Positions 34,318-45,960 of a stretch of DNA of 64,000 nt are shown piece by piece. The DNA is from Sciurus carolinensis (lineage: Eukaryota > Chordata > Mammalia > Rodentia > Sciuridae). The stretch is from assembly GCF_902686445.1 (NCBI RefSeq), contig NC_062217.1, positions 172,802,598 to 172,866,597 on the forward strand, in the 5' to 3' direction. The notes below the pieces were generated by a model. It was not told the DNA's origin. It worked only from the letters and a program-made list of their open reading frames with translations, and ran no database searches. The position numbers and the translations under genes are program-made. Position 1 is the first letter of the stretch, and each line of letters opens with the position of its first letter.

Positions 34318-35760
34318 GAAATTGGTACCAGGAGTGAATAACCTGATCATGTGGTTCAGAAGCTTTTTGAGCTTTTTGGAATTCATGGGAAGAATTTTGA
34401 GATGTTTAGCAGGGCAAGCTGGAAATGCTTTAGTTTGTTGTAAATGAAGCTCAATGGCTAATTCTGATGGAAACTCAGACAAGAAGAATGCCAATAGAAT
34501 TGTGGACAGGGCTCAAAAGGGTTTAGAGGAAAAGGAGGACACTATCAGTAATTGGACTAGAGGCCATTTGTGTTATGTTCTGACTGAGAAGTTATCTGCA
34601 TTTTGCCTGTGTCCTGAGACTTTCAGTGAAGCTGATTTTAAAAGTGATGTACTTCTTAATTTGGCAGAAAAATATATGTAGGCAGCATAGCATTCAGGCA
34701 GTAGCAGGGATATTTCTGGCGACTTTTAGTCAAATTTATTGTGATAATCAGGAGCAGAAAGCAGAGAGGAAAGATTCAAAAAGCTTGAACTTGAAAGGCA
34801 GGAGTAAAAATGGGGCTAAGGAAGTTGCAGTTGTTAAAGACATTACTGCCACTAAAGAAATGTTAGTCTTTGCCCAGAGACAATAAGGAAGATGGCTTGA
34901 GGGTATCTCAGGAGCTGGCAAGACCAGACTCAGGCTTAAGGAAGTAGAAGTGAAAATTCTCTTGAGAAGGGACCAGTGAGCTTGCACAAGGGGGCCTAGG
35001 AAATTTTTTCAACATGCTCAGCCACCCAGACCCTCAGAGGCTACTGCAGCAAGGGGACCTAGAGGCTTGGCTACTGTTCAAGATGGTGGCTGACTTTGGC
35101 ATCAACCATGTGGTGCTGGTTCTGCAGGAAAGCAGGATGCTGGAGTTAGGGGGTCATGGAGGCTTCTACCAAGATTTCAAAGGAAGGCCTTGGAGGCCAG
35201 GCAAAGTGCAGCAGGGTTAGAGTCCCTGTGGGCACCTCTGGCAAGGCAAAGTGTGGAGATTTGAGGAGGAAGTCAAAGCTGCAGTGGAGACCCCCGAGAT
35301 TAAGAAGTGGCCAGTAATATAGGACATGGTCCTAGGAAAACTGCAGGAATTGAGCAGAGACAAACCAATAGGAAGGCCACTTGGGCTGCAATAAACAAGG
35401 TCACAGGGGTGGAGCTGCACAAGACCTTTCAAGAGAACATCACAATGTCATGTACCCCTGATGCTGGACATGGAACTACAGGACTTGTTTGCCCAGCTGG
35501 ATTTCCATCTTGCTTTGGTCCTATCCCTTCTTTCTATGTCCCAAATTTTGTAAGTGGAAATGTTTGCTCTGTACCATTATATGTTGGACACTCGTAAAAT
35601 GCTTTTAATTTTATAGGAGCTCACAATGTGAGATTGCCTTGAGCCTCAGAGAAGACTTTGAACTTGAACTTTGAGTGTCTTTAGAACTGTTGAGACTCTT
35701 GGGAATGGATTAAATGTATTTTGTCAGATGAGTGTGAGCTTTTGAGGGCAAGGACTGAAA
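34318..35760 (+). mobile_element. ERVL-MaLR internal region, non-coding
   Basis: A primer-binding site TGGTACCAGGAGTG at 34323-34336, complementary to the tRNA-Leu 3' end, follows the 5' LTR. The rest matches the outline of MaLR internal sequences in order: a gag-like remnant about 34450-34900 broken by stops, then 35390-35650 and a purine-rich stretch before 35761. No reverse transcriptase, integrase or envelope sequence is recognisable. Dead, non-autonomous element. Confidence 0.78.
34323..34336 (+). promoter_or_regulatory. retroviral primer-binding site, tRNA-Leu type
   Basis: TGGTACCAGGAGTG lies 5 bases after the LTR end and is complementary to the 3' end of tRNA-Leu, the primer type known for ERVL. 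Confidence 0.75.
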
Positions 35761-36178
35761 TGTTATGGTTTGGACATGAGGTGTCCCCCAAAAGTTTACT
35801 TGTGAGACTATGCAAGAAGGTTCAGAGAAGAAATAATTGGGTTGTGAAAGCCTTAGCCCAATCAGTGAATTAGTCCCCTGATGGATTAACTGATTGGTAA
35901 CTGAAGGAGGTGGTGCATTGGGGGTGTGGCTTTGGGGAATATATTTGTATCTGACGAGTGGAGTCTCTCTCTCTGTGCTTCCTAATCACCATGTGAGCTG
36001 CTTCCCTCTGCCACACTCTTCCACCATGATGTTCTGCCTCACCCTGAGCCCCAAGGAATGGAGCTGGCTTTCTATGGACTAAGACTTCTGAAATTGTGAG
36101 CCTCAAATAAACTCTTCTTCTTTTAAATTGTTCTGGTCAGATCTTTTAGTCATAGCAGCAAAAAAGCTGACTAAAACA
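35761..36178 (+). mobile_element. rodent MaLR-type 3' LTR (ORR1/MT-like)
   Basis: Starts TGTTATGGTTTGGACATGAG with GTGTCCCCCAAAAGTT, then CACCATGATGTTCTGCC at 36023, GTGAGCCTCAAATAAACTC at 36097 (a polyadenylation-type AATAAA) and the end GCTGACTAAAACA. 418 bp. Resembles rodent ORR1/MT LTRs and differs clearly from the 5' LTR. Confidence 0.78.
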
Positions 36179-36183
36179 GAAAC

Positions 36184-37010
36184 AGATCTTTTTAAATCAG
36201 GAAATTGGAAGAAATACATGATGACTTTCTATCACATCTATTCAACATTATACTAAAGACTCTGGCCAACTCTGACCCTCAGATGGATCGAGGGAGAAGG
36301 AGAGGTGAGTGGAGATAAAATTAGGAGAATTAAAAAAGAAGAAACAAGGTCTCCATTAACCACAGCTTTGTGATTGTCAGCACAGCAATTCAAGATAATC
36401 TGCAGAGACGTTATTAGAACTAATAAGAGATTTGAAGCTTACAAGAATCAAATTTTCATCCCCCAAATGATCATACCTATACTCCTGCAACAAGTAATTA
36501 TAAATACAATTAGATTTCTTTTGTGATAGCAACCAAATATATAAATGGCCTGAACTTGAATCTAAGCTGTGTAAGACATTCATAGAGAACTGTTAGCACT
36601 ATATTGAAGGCTTTAGTTCTAGGAAATGGGTAGATAGAAAGTTCATAGAAGGAAGACCAACTATCAGAAAGATAATAATTATCCCTAGTCAAGAAAAAAA
36701 AGTCCAATTTCAATAAAAATCTCAAGATTGGTTTATTGCTGGAAACAATCTGTGTAAGGTTTTTTGGTTAGTTTGTCAAAGGCCAAAGGCCAAGACAATT
36801 GTGAGAAAGCTTTGGTTGGAGAGATCTACTGGATCTAGAGATTATTATTTACATAGAGATGGAAAAATAAAATAATGGGACAAGACAGAAAATTCATAGG
36901 AGCAACCATATATTTGGTTGCTATTTAATACATTATATGCACAATGGTGGCATTTTGATTGGGAGAAATGATAGGTTATAAATGAAAGTGTGGTTCCTAC
37001 ATTGTGTTTT
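36184..37010 (+). mobile_element. old L1 ORF2, continuation after the provirus
   Basis: CACATCTATTCAACATTATA at 36233 is the RT stretch that follows the L1 text interrupted at 33756. 36500-36740 continues to ATTTCAATAAAAATCTCAAG; beyond 36900 it fades. Confidence 0.7.
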
Positions 37011-37544
37011 ACATCACCCAAGTTCCTGATGGGTTCAAGACCTATAGGTGAAGAATAAGCCTAAGATTTCCTTCTCTTTTATTCCAAAAGTGCTCAACAA
37101 AACACAAGACTCCCAATCCATAAATTCATCTACATCTCAGGTGGAAAGATACTTCATAGCCTAAAACACATCTGCAACTTTGTAACTGGTAAGTGATGAA
37201 TATTACACACCCTAGAGAATTCCCAAGAAAATGCTAAAACCTCAGGAGAAGGCAGGCGGGGTTTGGAGAGACCAGTCGCAGACGAGGAGCCCTGTCCCCT
37301 GCTCACGCGGAACATTTAACAGCCCTTCTGGGCCCTCCCTCTGCCTCACCCTCCGTGTTGAATCACTGTAAATCCTGTTCGTTCTGCTTGTCCAAGATAA
37401 CAGAATTGGATGGTGTTAGCTACTTGACTTTCACTGCCACCACAGGGTCCAGTCCGTGGCCACTGCCCCTCAGGGCTCATGGAGTTCTTGCAGGACCTCC
37501 CCATCTCCAGTCATCCCCAAAGCACTGCAAAAATCTATATATAG
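37011..37544. other. unassigned intergenic sequence
   Basis: Possible last L1 traces to about 37130, then unique DNA. No gene seen. Confidence 0.4.
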
Positions 37545-37900
37545 TATAGCTCACAGCTCTATTTAAAACCTTCCAATTTTTCTAGTAACCCTCAGGGAAT
37601 AATAAAAGATTCTCATCATGGCCAAGACCCTCCATGCCCTGACCCCTTGCTTCCTGCCTAACTCACTTCCTGCCACTTTCCTTTGTAAAATGTCTAGGCC
37701 TGAGGCCTGCAAGGTCTTCCAAGGACTTCCAGTTCCTGCAGTCCTTCTGTGAGAGGCCTTCCCAGGACCCAAATAGACAATTGAAGATAAAGGTCTGTCC
37801 CCAGGAGAATGTGAGCTCCTTGTCTGTCCACTCACTCCTAAGCTTCCTGGACTGGGTATAGGGCTGGACATTCAGCAAGTGGACGGTAAGTATGCATGGA
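37545..37900 (+). mobile_element. L2 LINE 3' end
   Basis: AAAACCTTCCAATTTTTC, CCAAGACCCTCCATGCCCTG, GTGAGAGGCCTTCCCAGGAC and GAATGTGAGCTCCTTGTCTG are in L2 order, ending near GCTGGACATTCAGCAAGTGG. A mammal-wide ancient LINE; no frame survives. Confidence 0.75.
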
Positions 37901-38462
37901 CTGGGCAGTTGCTCAGCCTCACTAGTAATCAAGGAAATGCAGGGTGGTCAGGCAGAGAGATATTGTCCCCATCCGAGGTGCACAGGTGGAGAGACCTGGG
38001 GACCTGGGTTCAGTGGCTGGCACATGCCCCTTGGAGCCCCCAGGTACACTCTTCTTACCTGGCACAAATATGCCAAGATGGCTCTGATTCTCCCAAGCGT
38101 CCTGGCTTGGATGGTAAACCACTTCGCGTCCGCCCTCTGCATGAGGGACGGTGTAGACCATGCTCTGGAGATCCGGGCAGTGCCAAGCCTGCGGGTGGGA
38201 GAGTGGCTTCTTCCTCAGCCTGGCAGTCCCGCTCCAGCATGCGTCCTAGAGGATTTCTCACAGGGTAGGTAAGGGCCTGCTTACAAAGGTGACATCGACT
38301 GGGGCAATCCTGCACCAAAAGGTGGAACCAACTGCAATACCCTTGGTAAAGGAACGGATCTGTGAGTGCTGTGCAGGTATGTAACGTAAGAACACGTAAG
38401 TCAAAATGGAATGAAGCTACCTGTGTCGATCTTGAAATCAGAATGCTAAATGAGTCTCCCAG
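37901..38462. other. unique intergenic sequence
   Basis: Overlapping chance frames of 120-130 codons in two phases at 37879-38272; no domain or splice support. Confidence 0.45.
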
Positions 38463-38905
38463 TCAGCTTTTTCACTGCTGTGAAAGACCTGACAAGAGCA
38501 ACTAGAGGAGGAAGAGTTTATTTTAGGGGTCACAGTTTCAGAGGTCTCAGTTCATAAACAACTGGCTCTATTCCTTGGTGTTAAAGATGAGACTGACCAT
38601 CATGGCAGAAGTGTGTGGTGGAGTGAAGTTGCTCAGGACATGGTGCCAGGAAGCAGAGACTGAGAGAGAGAGAGAGAGGGACTAAGCTCAGCTCACAAAG
38701 TATAAGCCCAAAGCCACACCCCAGGGACCCACCTCCTCCTGCCACCCTACCTGCCTGCAGCCACCACCCAGTTACTGCCTACCAGTGGGTGACACACTGC
38801 TTAGTTTAGGTTCTTTTAACCCTGTTGCTTCACTTCCGAACATTCTTCCTCTGTTCAACGCATGAGCATTTGAGGGACACCTCACATGTAAAACCTAACA
38901 ATGAA
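38463..38905. mobile_element. URR1-like hAT DNA transposon relic
   Basis: From CAGCTTTTTCACTGCTGTGA to about CTCACATGTAAAACCTAACA, with AGGAAGAGTTTATTTTAGGG, CATGGTGCCAGGAAGCAG and CCCAAAGCCACACCCCAGGG in order. Resembles the rodent non-autonomous element URR1. Longer than the copy at 15366. Encodes nothing. Holds a short GA run at 38669. Confidence 0.65.
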
Positions 38906-39985
38906 AAACCAACTTGTGAAAGAGACTCCAGTGGATGTTGCCATTTATATAGAATTAAAAACATGCTTACTGTGGATACAGTGATGGATGGGTAGTAGAA
39001 AGATAGATGGATTGATAGATAGAAAGATAGATACACACACATCACCAAAAGAGTTGGACACCCAGCAATTTCAAGGGTCTAATCCACCCGCGCCGGGACG
39101 GAGGTGGCAGGTTGTGATGAAGGTGGTGACTTTCACCGCATTTGGAGGTTTACTTCAGGAAAAATCAAAACTGGAAGTAGCTTTGGCAGAAAGCTAGTGT
39201 GCCTCTGAGTCTGTGGCACTCCAGTGGGCGTGTGCTCCATTTTCTTTGCCCTAGATTGTATGTTTGAAATACTTCATAGGCAAAATTGCAAAGTAAATTA
39301 TAAAGATAAGTATAAATGTTGATGATTTAGAAAAGGAAAAAACTCACAAGTCAAAGAGGTGCCGTGAGAAACATTTAGAAAAGAACTCGTGAAAGGGACA
39401 CAGGCCTCAGTGGTGTGTGGAAATAGAGAGAAGGGGTATGGCTTATCGAGGGCTGTCTCACACAGATTCATGAGGAAGGGTTTTAAAGTGTCTGAAATGA
39501 CTGAATTTTTAGGGAAAAAAAACATGAAGTGACAAAAAAGGAAGAACCCAAAGATGGAAGAGATTGAGCAGAAGCTTTCTCAGTCCCGGGAACCCTGCGG
39601 CAGTCTGCAGGGCTGGCTGGCGAGGTGCCTCCTGTGCCTGGGCCCGCCTCGCAGGGCACCGTGAGGCCTAAGGGAAAGGCACAGCACCACCTGCCCCTGC
39701 CTGGCTGGGCAACGTCCTCATGAGGCCAGAGGAAGGCCCATCCTCAGGGCCCACCTCGCTCTGGGCAGCAGGTAGAACATTGCCCTACAGTCGCTAAACC
39801 CAAGCTCACCTGCATCCCGTGCGGAGAGATCCAGCCCCCGCTCCCCACAATCCAGCAGTCCAGGCCTCCAGGATCCCCCACCCTGCCGGCCCGGGGGCTG
39901 CTGGGCCTGGGCACGGCCTGCACTAGAGGCTGACGTCTGTGGGCATGAAGTCACTGGTGCCTCTGCTGCGTGACCTACTTCAGGA
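38906..39985. other. intergenic sequence with a GATA-type microsatellite
   Basis: 38984-39036 is an imperfect (GATA/GATG)n run. 39225-39300 faintly resembles an old L1 tail. No gene. Confidence 0.45.
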
Positions 39986-40900
39986 ACCCTGCAACTTCTG
40001 AATCCATTTTATGAGAATAGGAAAAACCACGAGAGTAAAGTCCAAAAAGCTAACACCCACACACACCCACACACGCACACACATACACAGATAAAGCTAT
40101 TGCCAACTTATATCTTTGACAAAAAGTACAAAAATCATATATCAAAATCAAATAAAATATAGAAGAGTTGTAATACTCTTACAGAGCACTAAGACTTTCT
40201 AATATCAAATTAATAGAATAATACTAATTTGCCCCTGTTATAGAATTTATTAACATAAGATTTCCTATGAATAGTCAAACAAGAGCAAAATCATAAATTT
40301 CTTTTCATCTAGGTGTTTAAAATATATCAAAAAAGGTCAGCATCTAATCAGCCTAGTGATCCTGGTAGTGAGAGCCAAAGCACCATCCTCAATACAGAAG
40401 CATCTCTCAAATCAAATAATTTGTTAATAGGTTATGTGAAAAAGAAGAGACATTTCTACTAGTATTAGGGAGGGGGTAATAATATCTTGTTCTCCACTTA
40501 AAATTAAAATATAAAATACTTTTACAAAATTCTAGTCATTGCCATAGACCAAGATAAAAGAGTTGATCCTCAAAGTCTAGGCCCTTGAGGGAAGAGACCA
40601 AATGACCCACAACCATGGCTGTGTTCATGAGTCTTCATTAAGAGTTCCCATCTCCCCAAAGAAAAGGGGTCTCCTGGGAACATCAGAACCAAAAAGAGCT
40701 CAATAAGGTGACCAGTTACAAGATAAACCCTTAAAGGAAAGCACCTCAAGTCATAAAATCACTGGTAAGATTATTATTCTGTTCATTCACTTCGTAACAA
40801 GGAGGGTGCATGTTACAGAAATATTTTTTAAGTTCAAATGCACTTTCTTGTGCAGCCACAATAGTCGATAGAGAACGCAATAAGAAAAGCAGTCTATTTA
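39986..40900 (+). mobile_element. possible ancient L1 ORF2 relic
   Basis: AT-rich sequence with weak RT-region resemblance, best at 40505-40565 (TACTTTTACAAAATTCTAGT, then CATAGACCAAGATAAAAG) and 40697-40730. A CA-rich run lies at 40053-40090. Confidence 0.35.
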
Positions 40901-41289
40901 CAGTCACAAGAATACTGAGCCATGAGCTGAGCTAATAAGAAAGGTGCGGGTCTTTGGGTAAAAAGTACAAACCTGACCCTGCACTTGAAGGATTGACTGG
41001 ATGGAGTGAAGATGCGCCTCCACACGGGAGACCCTGTTGGGAGGGCCTCGGTTGGGAGGGCCTCGGTTCCGGCCAGGTGATTTCTTTCCTAGCTCCACAG
41101 TCTCTCCTAGGAGCTTTGATGAGGGGTAGCTGACGTGCTAATCTGCTCCAGCCCTAAGTGTGCAGCCTGGCAAGTCTTCAGGTGTCTGGGTCATGATCAA
41201 GAGGGTGGGCAGTGCACCCCAGGTGCTCCCAGGTGTGCCTCAGGACCCCTCCCGCTTCCTGACCCCACCCCAGGCCTTGAGCGGCTTCC
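40901..41289. other. unassigned intergenic sequence
   Basis: Contains an imperfect doubled word GTTGGGAGGGCCTCG at 41036 and 41050. No gene. Confidence 0.45.
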
Positions 41290-41430
41290 TGTCACTGCGT
41301 ACTAGCTTCTGTTTCCTAGACCCTGTGTGAATGAAATCAGGCAGCGGATACTCTTCCTCCTGCCTTTTTTCACTCAGAGTAGTTATCCTGACTTTGAGAT
41401 CCTTTTCTTGTTGAGTGATAATCGTTTCCA
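41290..41430 (-). mobile_element. short ancient L1 (L1ME-type) fragment
   Basis: CTTTTTTCACTCAGAGTAGT at 41364 and TTTGAGATCCTTTTC resemble the reverse complement of the ORF2 end of old L1s, as in the better copy at 49390. Confidence 0.45.
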
Positions 41431-41639
41431 GGAAAGTTATGTTTGGGAAGTGGGAGACTAACCAAAATCATCCTAAAATTCACCCTGTAGGAGAGAAGAG
41501 TAGACGTGAAAGAACCAGAAAATGTTGGAAGGGAAGAATTATTACAGGAAGAATTTAAAACCTATCTATTAAGATGTTGTTAACGGGGTGTGTTGAAGGA
41601 CTAGAAATGGCAGATACATCAATGGATCCAAATAGCCTC

Positions 41640-41920
41640 TAAAGGCAGAGAGGAATATAGAATTTAAAAAAGGCCAAAGGAATTTACAATCAGCAGGTAA
41701 AGTCTAGTTTATTTAATAAATTTTTTAATAAAAATTACTAAAGTAAAAATATTTTATTTTGACATAAAATATCAAATATGAAACTATGAAAGCATTATAC
41801 AGGAAATATCTTCAAATTCTAAGGTATCTGAGGACTTTATAAATACTAGCCAGTGGCAAAAATGTTATAAGAAAAGAACAAAAGATGTAGCTATGTAAAA
41901 ATTAAAACCCCACCATTGGA
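41640..41920 (+). mobile_element. old L1 ORF2 C-terminal fragment
   Basis: GAAACTATGAAAGCATTATA at 41780 through AAAAATTAAAACCCC near 41897 follows L1 C-terminal order. Highly decayed. Confidence 0.45.
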
Positions 41921-44084
41921 AATGCGGAAGGCCACAGGCAGAAGGCCAAGGAAGGTTGGCATAATTATTACGAAATATTTCTTAAGTGTGTTTTGAAACC
42001 CAAGAAACTGTAAATAGAAAAATGAGCCTCACATGCATAAAAAGGAAACTTGAAGAAGCCCAAGTGTGCATAGGAAAAGGTGAAAGAGCTCAAAGTTTTG
42101 TCCATCACACCGTTTAGGGTAAGGCCTTGGGTCAGGGCCACTGAGGTGTTCAAGCAAGAGAAGGAGATCCCAGGGCGGTGGGTGGTTTCAGCAGGGGCAT
42201 GGGAAGCAGCAAGCGGGTGGGGCTTTCAGTGTGACGTAGGGGGCCGGCCTGGGGGTGGCAGGCCAATGGCTGACTTGGGGATATGTTTCTGAGGAAGAGT
42301 CAGAGGACTTTGTGGATCATGGCCTCTATATTCTCCTGCTCGGTCTAGAAAGGCCCAGAGCAGCTGCCCCGAGAGGCGCTCGCCTATGTTCACCAGCCCC
42401 AGTGTAGACGGAAGACTCGAATCTGCCCCTGGATGCCATGGGCTCAGCCTTCTGCTGGGGAAATACTCTCAGAACACTTGGATCTGATGTGCGAAAATCT
42501 GTGGACAATTCTTATTTCATGTCCAAAGTTTGGAAATTTTGAAAAATGCAACATTCCTGTAGTCATTACCCTTGAGAGATGCTTCCACGGATGTTACCAA
42601 GCTGCCAGACTCTGCTCAAGGGCACACATTTTAAATGTGTACAGCACCAGCCCCTGCCCTCCAGGAACCTCCAGCTCAGACAGACTAGACAGCTCTGTGC
42701 TGGGAGGACATGCCACCTGCCCCAGCGTGTAGGAGGGTTTCCAAGACAGCAAGGCATGCTGAGGTCACTCCTCAACGTGCCCCCTGCAGTCTTGTTTGAC
42801 CCTGCATTAGCCTTGTGGTGTGACTCGGGTGGGACAGAGCCTCAGGCAGGCCAAGTGTCCTCCTAAGTTACAGGGCCCAGGGAGAATCGGGTGCATTTAG
42901 AGCTGGAGTCACACCCAGGCTTGTACCAGAGCCTGTCCCTCAACCACAGCCCTATGCATCCTCCTGCCCTTGCACCAACACCAGTTCTCCAGGTGGACCA
43001 TAGGTCGGGCACCCAGAGACCTGCAGTGGCAGAGCTCTAGTTGAGAATATCCGTGGATGTGGGACTGCACGAGGGCACTGTGGCCGTCCCCCTGGGGTGA
43101 GTGCCGGGATGTGGGTGGCCTGGGAAGGGTGTGAGGGTCAGAGAAGGCAGCCTGGTGGGAAGCCTGAGGGGCAGGGCCTCCCTGCCCGAAGACCCAGAAA
43201 GGCTGAGGAGCACACAGGGAGTGGTGTGTGCAGGCAGGGTCTTTGGGACATTGTGGGGACAGCTGCATCACAGAGGACTGGACTGGACTGGGGAGTGTGA
43301 GCACAGGACTGGCCAAGCAGCCCCCAAGGTGGACTCGAGGACTGCACACGCCCTCGGCTGAGGGGGAGCAGAAGACCTCTCCCAGCACAGCTGTCACAGA
43401 GCTGGGGCAGGGAGGGAGGGAAGGAGGCGGCCAGGGAGGAGGAAGCTTCTGGAATGTGGGAAACATTTGTTCAATCCTCAGTGGGGGAAGGAGAGTCAAA
43501 TCAAATGAGCATGTAATATCGACGAACGTCTCCTGGGCAAAAGTCACACCTACGCCCATATGTTTTAACAAATTAAGAGGTAAATAATCTGCTGAAGGTG
43601 CGTGGAGCCACATCGGAACACCTCCTTGTCCCTGGACACTCCACCTCCATGGGCGTGCTTGACCGTGAATGTTCCCTGCGTGGTCCAAGTCCAGGGCTGG
43701 TGGCTTTGGGCTCACTCACCCCCACAGACCCTCTGGAAGGAGGAAAGGAAGGCGTCACTATGCTTGGCTGTTGGTTAAAATCCACTCAGGACCTCCAGGG
43801 GCTGCTAAGACAGAGCTTTCTCACTAGGAAAAAGACCCCCAGGACTGTCGTATGCATGAAGAGAGACATGCAAAGGTTACATCCCGAATCTGAAGGGCCT
43901 GTTCATATTCCAGCCAAGAAAACATTAATTTATGTAAAGAAGACTGGCTCAGACCCGGAATGGTTAACTCTCCCTCCCAGCACTTCCTGTTCATCAGTTG
44001 CGAGTCTATCTCCATGTGCAGAGGCCATCAAAGCTGGCCACATGAGACCTCCCCGTCTACTTACATAGGGGTCCAGGGATTGCT
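41921..44084. other. unique intergenic sequence with the window's longest chance frame
   Basis: GC-rich. The complement of 42909-43715 is open for 268 codons but translates to Pro/Ser/His-rich sequence with no domain or repeat signature. The opposite strand also has several long frames here, so base composition explains it. Confidence 0.5.
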
Positions 44085-44350
44085 CCTGTTCTTATGGAAA
44101 ATATCTCAGAAATCCCCGAGCTGAGCATTTTGATCTCCTCTGCGGTGAGAGGGAGGCTGAGAAGGAGCTGGAGAGGGAGAGAACACTTTCTTCGCATAAT
44201 TTCATTTGTCAGGAGAATCTTGCGGCTGACATTGGAAGAGTGATTTAATTGATTTTAATCATACACCTGAGAGCGGGAAATTGAGCCCTCTGTCCTGAAA
44301 AATAATTCTAGGCTTCCACCAGAATATCTAATTTGCAGCTAATAGTTTTT
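44085..44350. promoter_or_regulatory. candidate conserved noncoding element (unverified)
   Basis: Repeat-free block with TTAATTGATTTTAATCATAC at 44246, CATAATTTCATTTGTCAGG near 44196, TATCTAATTTGCAGC near 44324 and isolated CpGs. Homeodomain-like words cluster; function is inference. Confidence 0.33.
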
Positions 44351-45894
44351 TCTTGAAGTTTTGTTGTGAAGTTTGGAAAACACAGATCAAGGGTGAACGG
44401 CAGCCCCGGAGACTGAGAGCACCCAGGTGCCCTGTGCTGGCTGCTCTTGGGGCTCCCTGGAATCAGGACCCTGGCTGCCAGTCAGCTGCACGCTCATTCC
44501 CAGCGCCTACTGCACCTCGCACACAGGCTCCTGAGAGGGAGCCAGCGCTGACTCTGGGTGAGGCAGTTCTCTCCCTGGCTCCCGCCCCTCCCTGGACCCA
44601 CCATGTGAGCACCCCAAACTCACAACCTTGCTACATCGTGGCCTTGACTGGGTGCTGGGAGGGGACACACCTCACTGAGTTCTCTTCCAGTGAAGAATTT
44701 CTTTCCAAATGGATAAACATGAAAAATAAATGAGGGTCGCTTTCATCTTCTTAAATTTAATCCACTGTAAGGAAATGTTATTGCATGAAAGGGGCTTCCC
44801 GGTTGAAATGAGTTTACCCCACAAGAGAAGCCAGATTCGTTTTGCATGGCACGGAGCCAGCACATTTCATATCTGCTTCCCAGGAAAACCTCTGTGACCT
44901 TCCAGTACTATTGGTGGCTATTATTCAGATGGGACCATAGTCAGCAAAAATATGTCTATACTCCTCCCCAGCACACCAACACCGCAACAGCCTGGCAAAT
45001 TCCTCAGCAAGCAGAGGCGGGCCATGCCTGTGAGGACCTCATGGCATAAAGCAAGAAAACCGAGGAGTAAGTGGCAGCAGGTGCTCGGGGACATGCCTGT
45101 GATGTCATCCATGGGAACCCCTTCTCCTCCCCCATAATGTTTCCTTCTGTGAGACCTAAAGACGCTTGCTCTTTTGTGGATATGGAGGGCCACTTCCCTA
45201 TGTAAGTTCATGCAGAATCTGATGCCCCACCCCCATGTCCCTCCTTCATTGACCAGTGTGCGACTATATTAATTTAAAATAAATACTCAGTTTTTCATCA
45301 CAGCAGTATTGAGGGATCAGAAGCCAGAGGACTAATAAAGGGGCTCCTCTGGACTCGGGTCTGGGCGCCGGGATGCAGCTCGTCATTCCACCTTCACCAA
45401 GCGTGTTAGACTTAGAGGAGAAATCGAAACAACTTCGAGGTGCAGCCTGCAAGCCTCTTTGCTGGGTTGTCTGAAGAGTCATCTCCACTTCCCTCTCTGA
45501 GCTCCTGGGGTGGGAGAACGTAGCCTGGGTTTGACTTTGTTGAGGGAGTCACTTTTTTTACCTTCATTGCTTTTGGGAAATGGGTCTAGCATCGCCCTCC
45601 CTATTGCCTTAGGACATCATGTCTGAGCAGCAGAGTCGACGTGGATCTAGAGACTTTTGAAAGTGTGGGCAACCAGGTGCTTAACTTTCTTAGGAGGCCT
45701 TGGACACGTGTGCAATTACACTTTCATATCCAAAAGCTGCCTGCCTTTGTCTCCAGACCTCACATGACATTTACAAAGAAGGAAGGTGCCCAAATCTGTG
45801 GTGTTGTAGAACTGGACTCAGTATGGTGAGAGAACACCAGATCCTAATTTAAAGTAGTCCTCCATGTGTTCTGCAATGCAGGGGACTCTCTTGG
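44351..45894. other. unique intergenic sequence
   Basis: No repeat or gene recognised; frames up to 126 codons are unsupported. Confidence 0.45.
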
Positions 45895-45960
45895 CTCCTC
45901 GGAGCCTTGGTCTTCCCATCTGTCAAAAGGGACAGGTGTCACTGATGAGCCTCTAGCAGC
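45895..45960 (+). mobile_element. MIR SINE core fragment
   Basis: GCTCCTCGGAGCCTTGGTCTTCC followed by CATCTGTCAAAAGGGACAGG fits the MIR stretch that ends in the CATCTGTAAAATGGG-type motif. Confidence 0.5.

Larger units (their letters stand above)
33757..36183 (+). repeat. 5-bp target duplication around the provirus
   Basis: GAAAC at 33757-33761 and 36179-36183 abuts TG at the left end and CA at the right end, and L1 sequence continues across. A 5-bp duplication is normal for ERVL-class integration. Confidence 0.8.

Noticed and set aside
34318..35760. Intact retroviral gag or pol
   Set aside because: Only short broken gag-like stretches; no polymerase or integrase signature seen.
42909..43715. 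268-codon open frame on the minus strand, the longest in the window
   Set aside because: Translation is Pro/Ser/His-rich with no domain, and the opposite strand and other phases are also open in this GC-rich stretch. No splice or promoter context.
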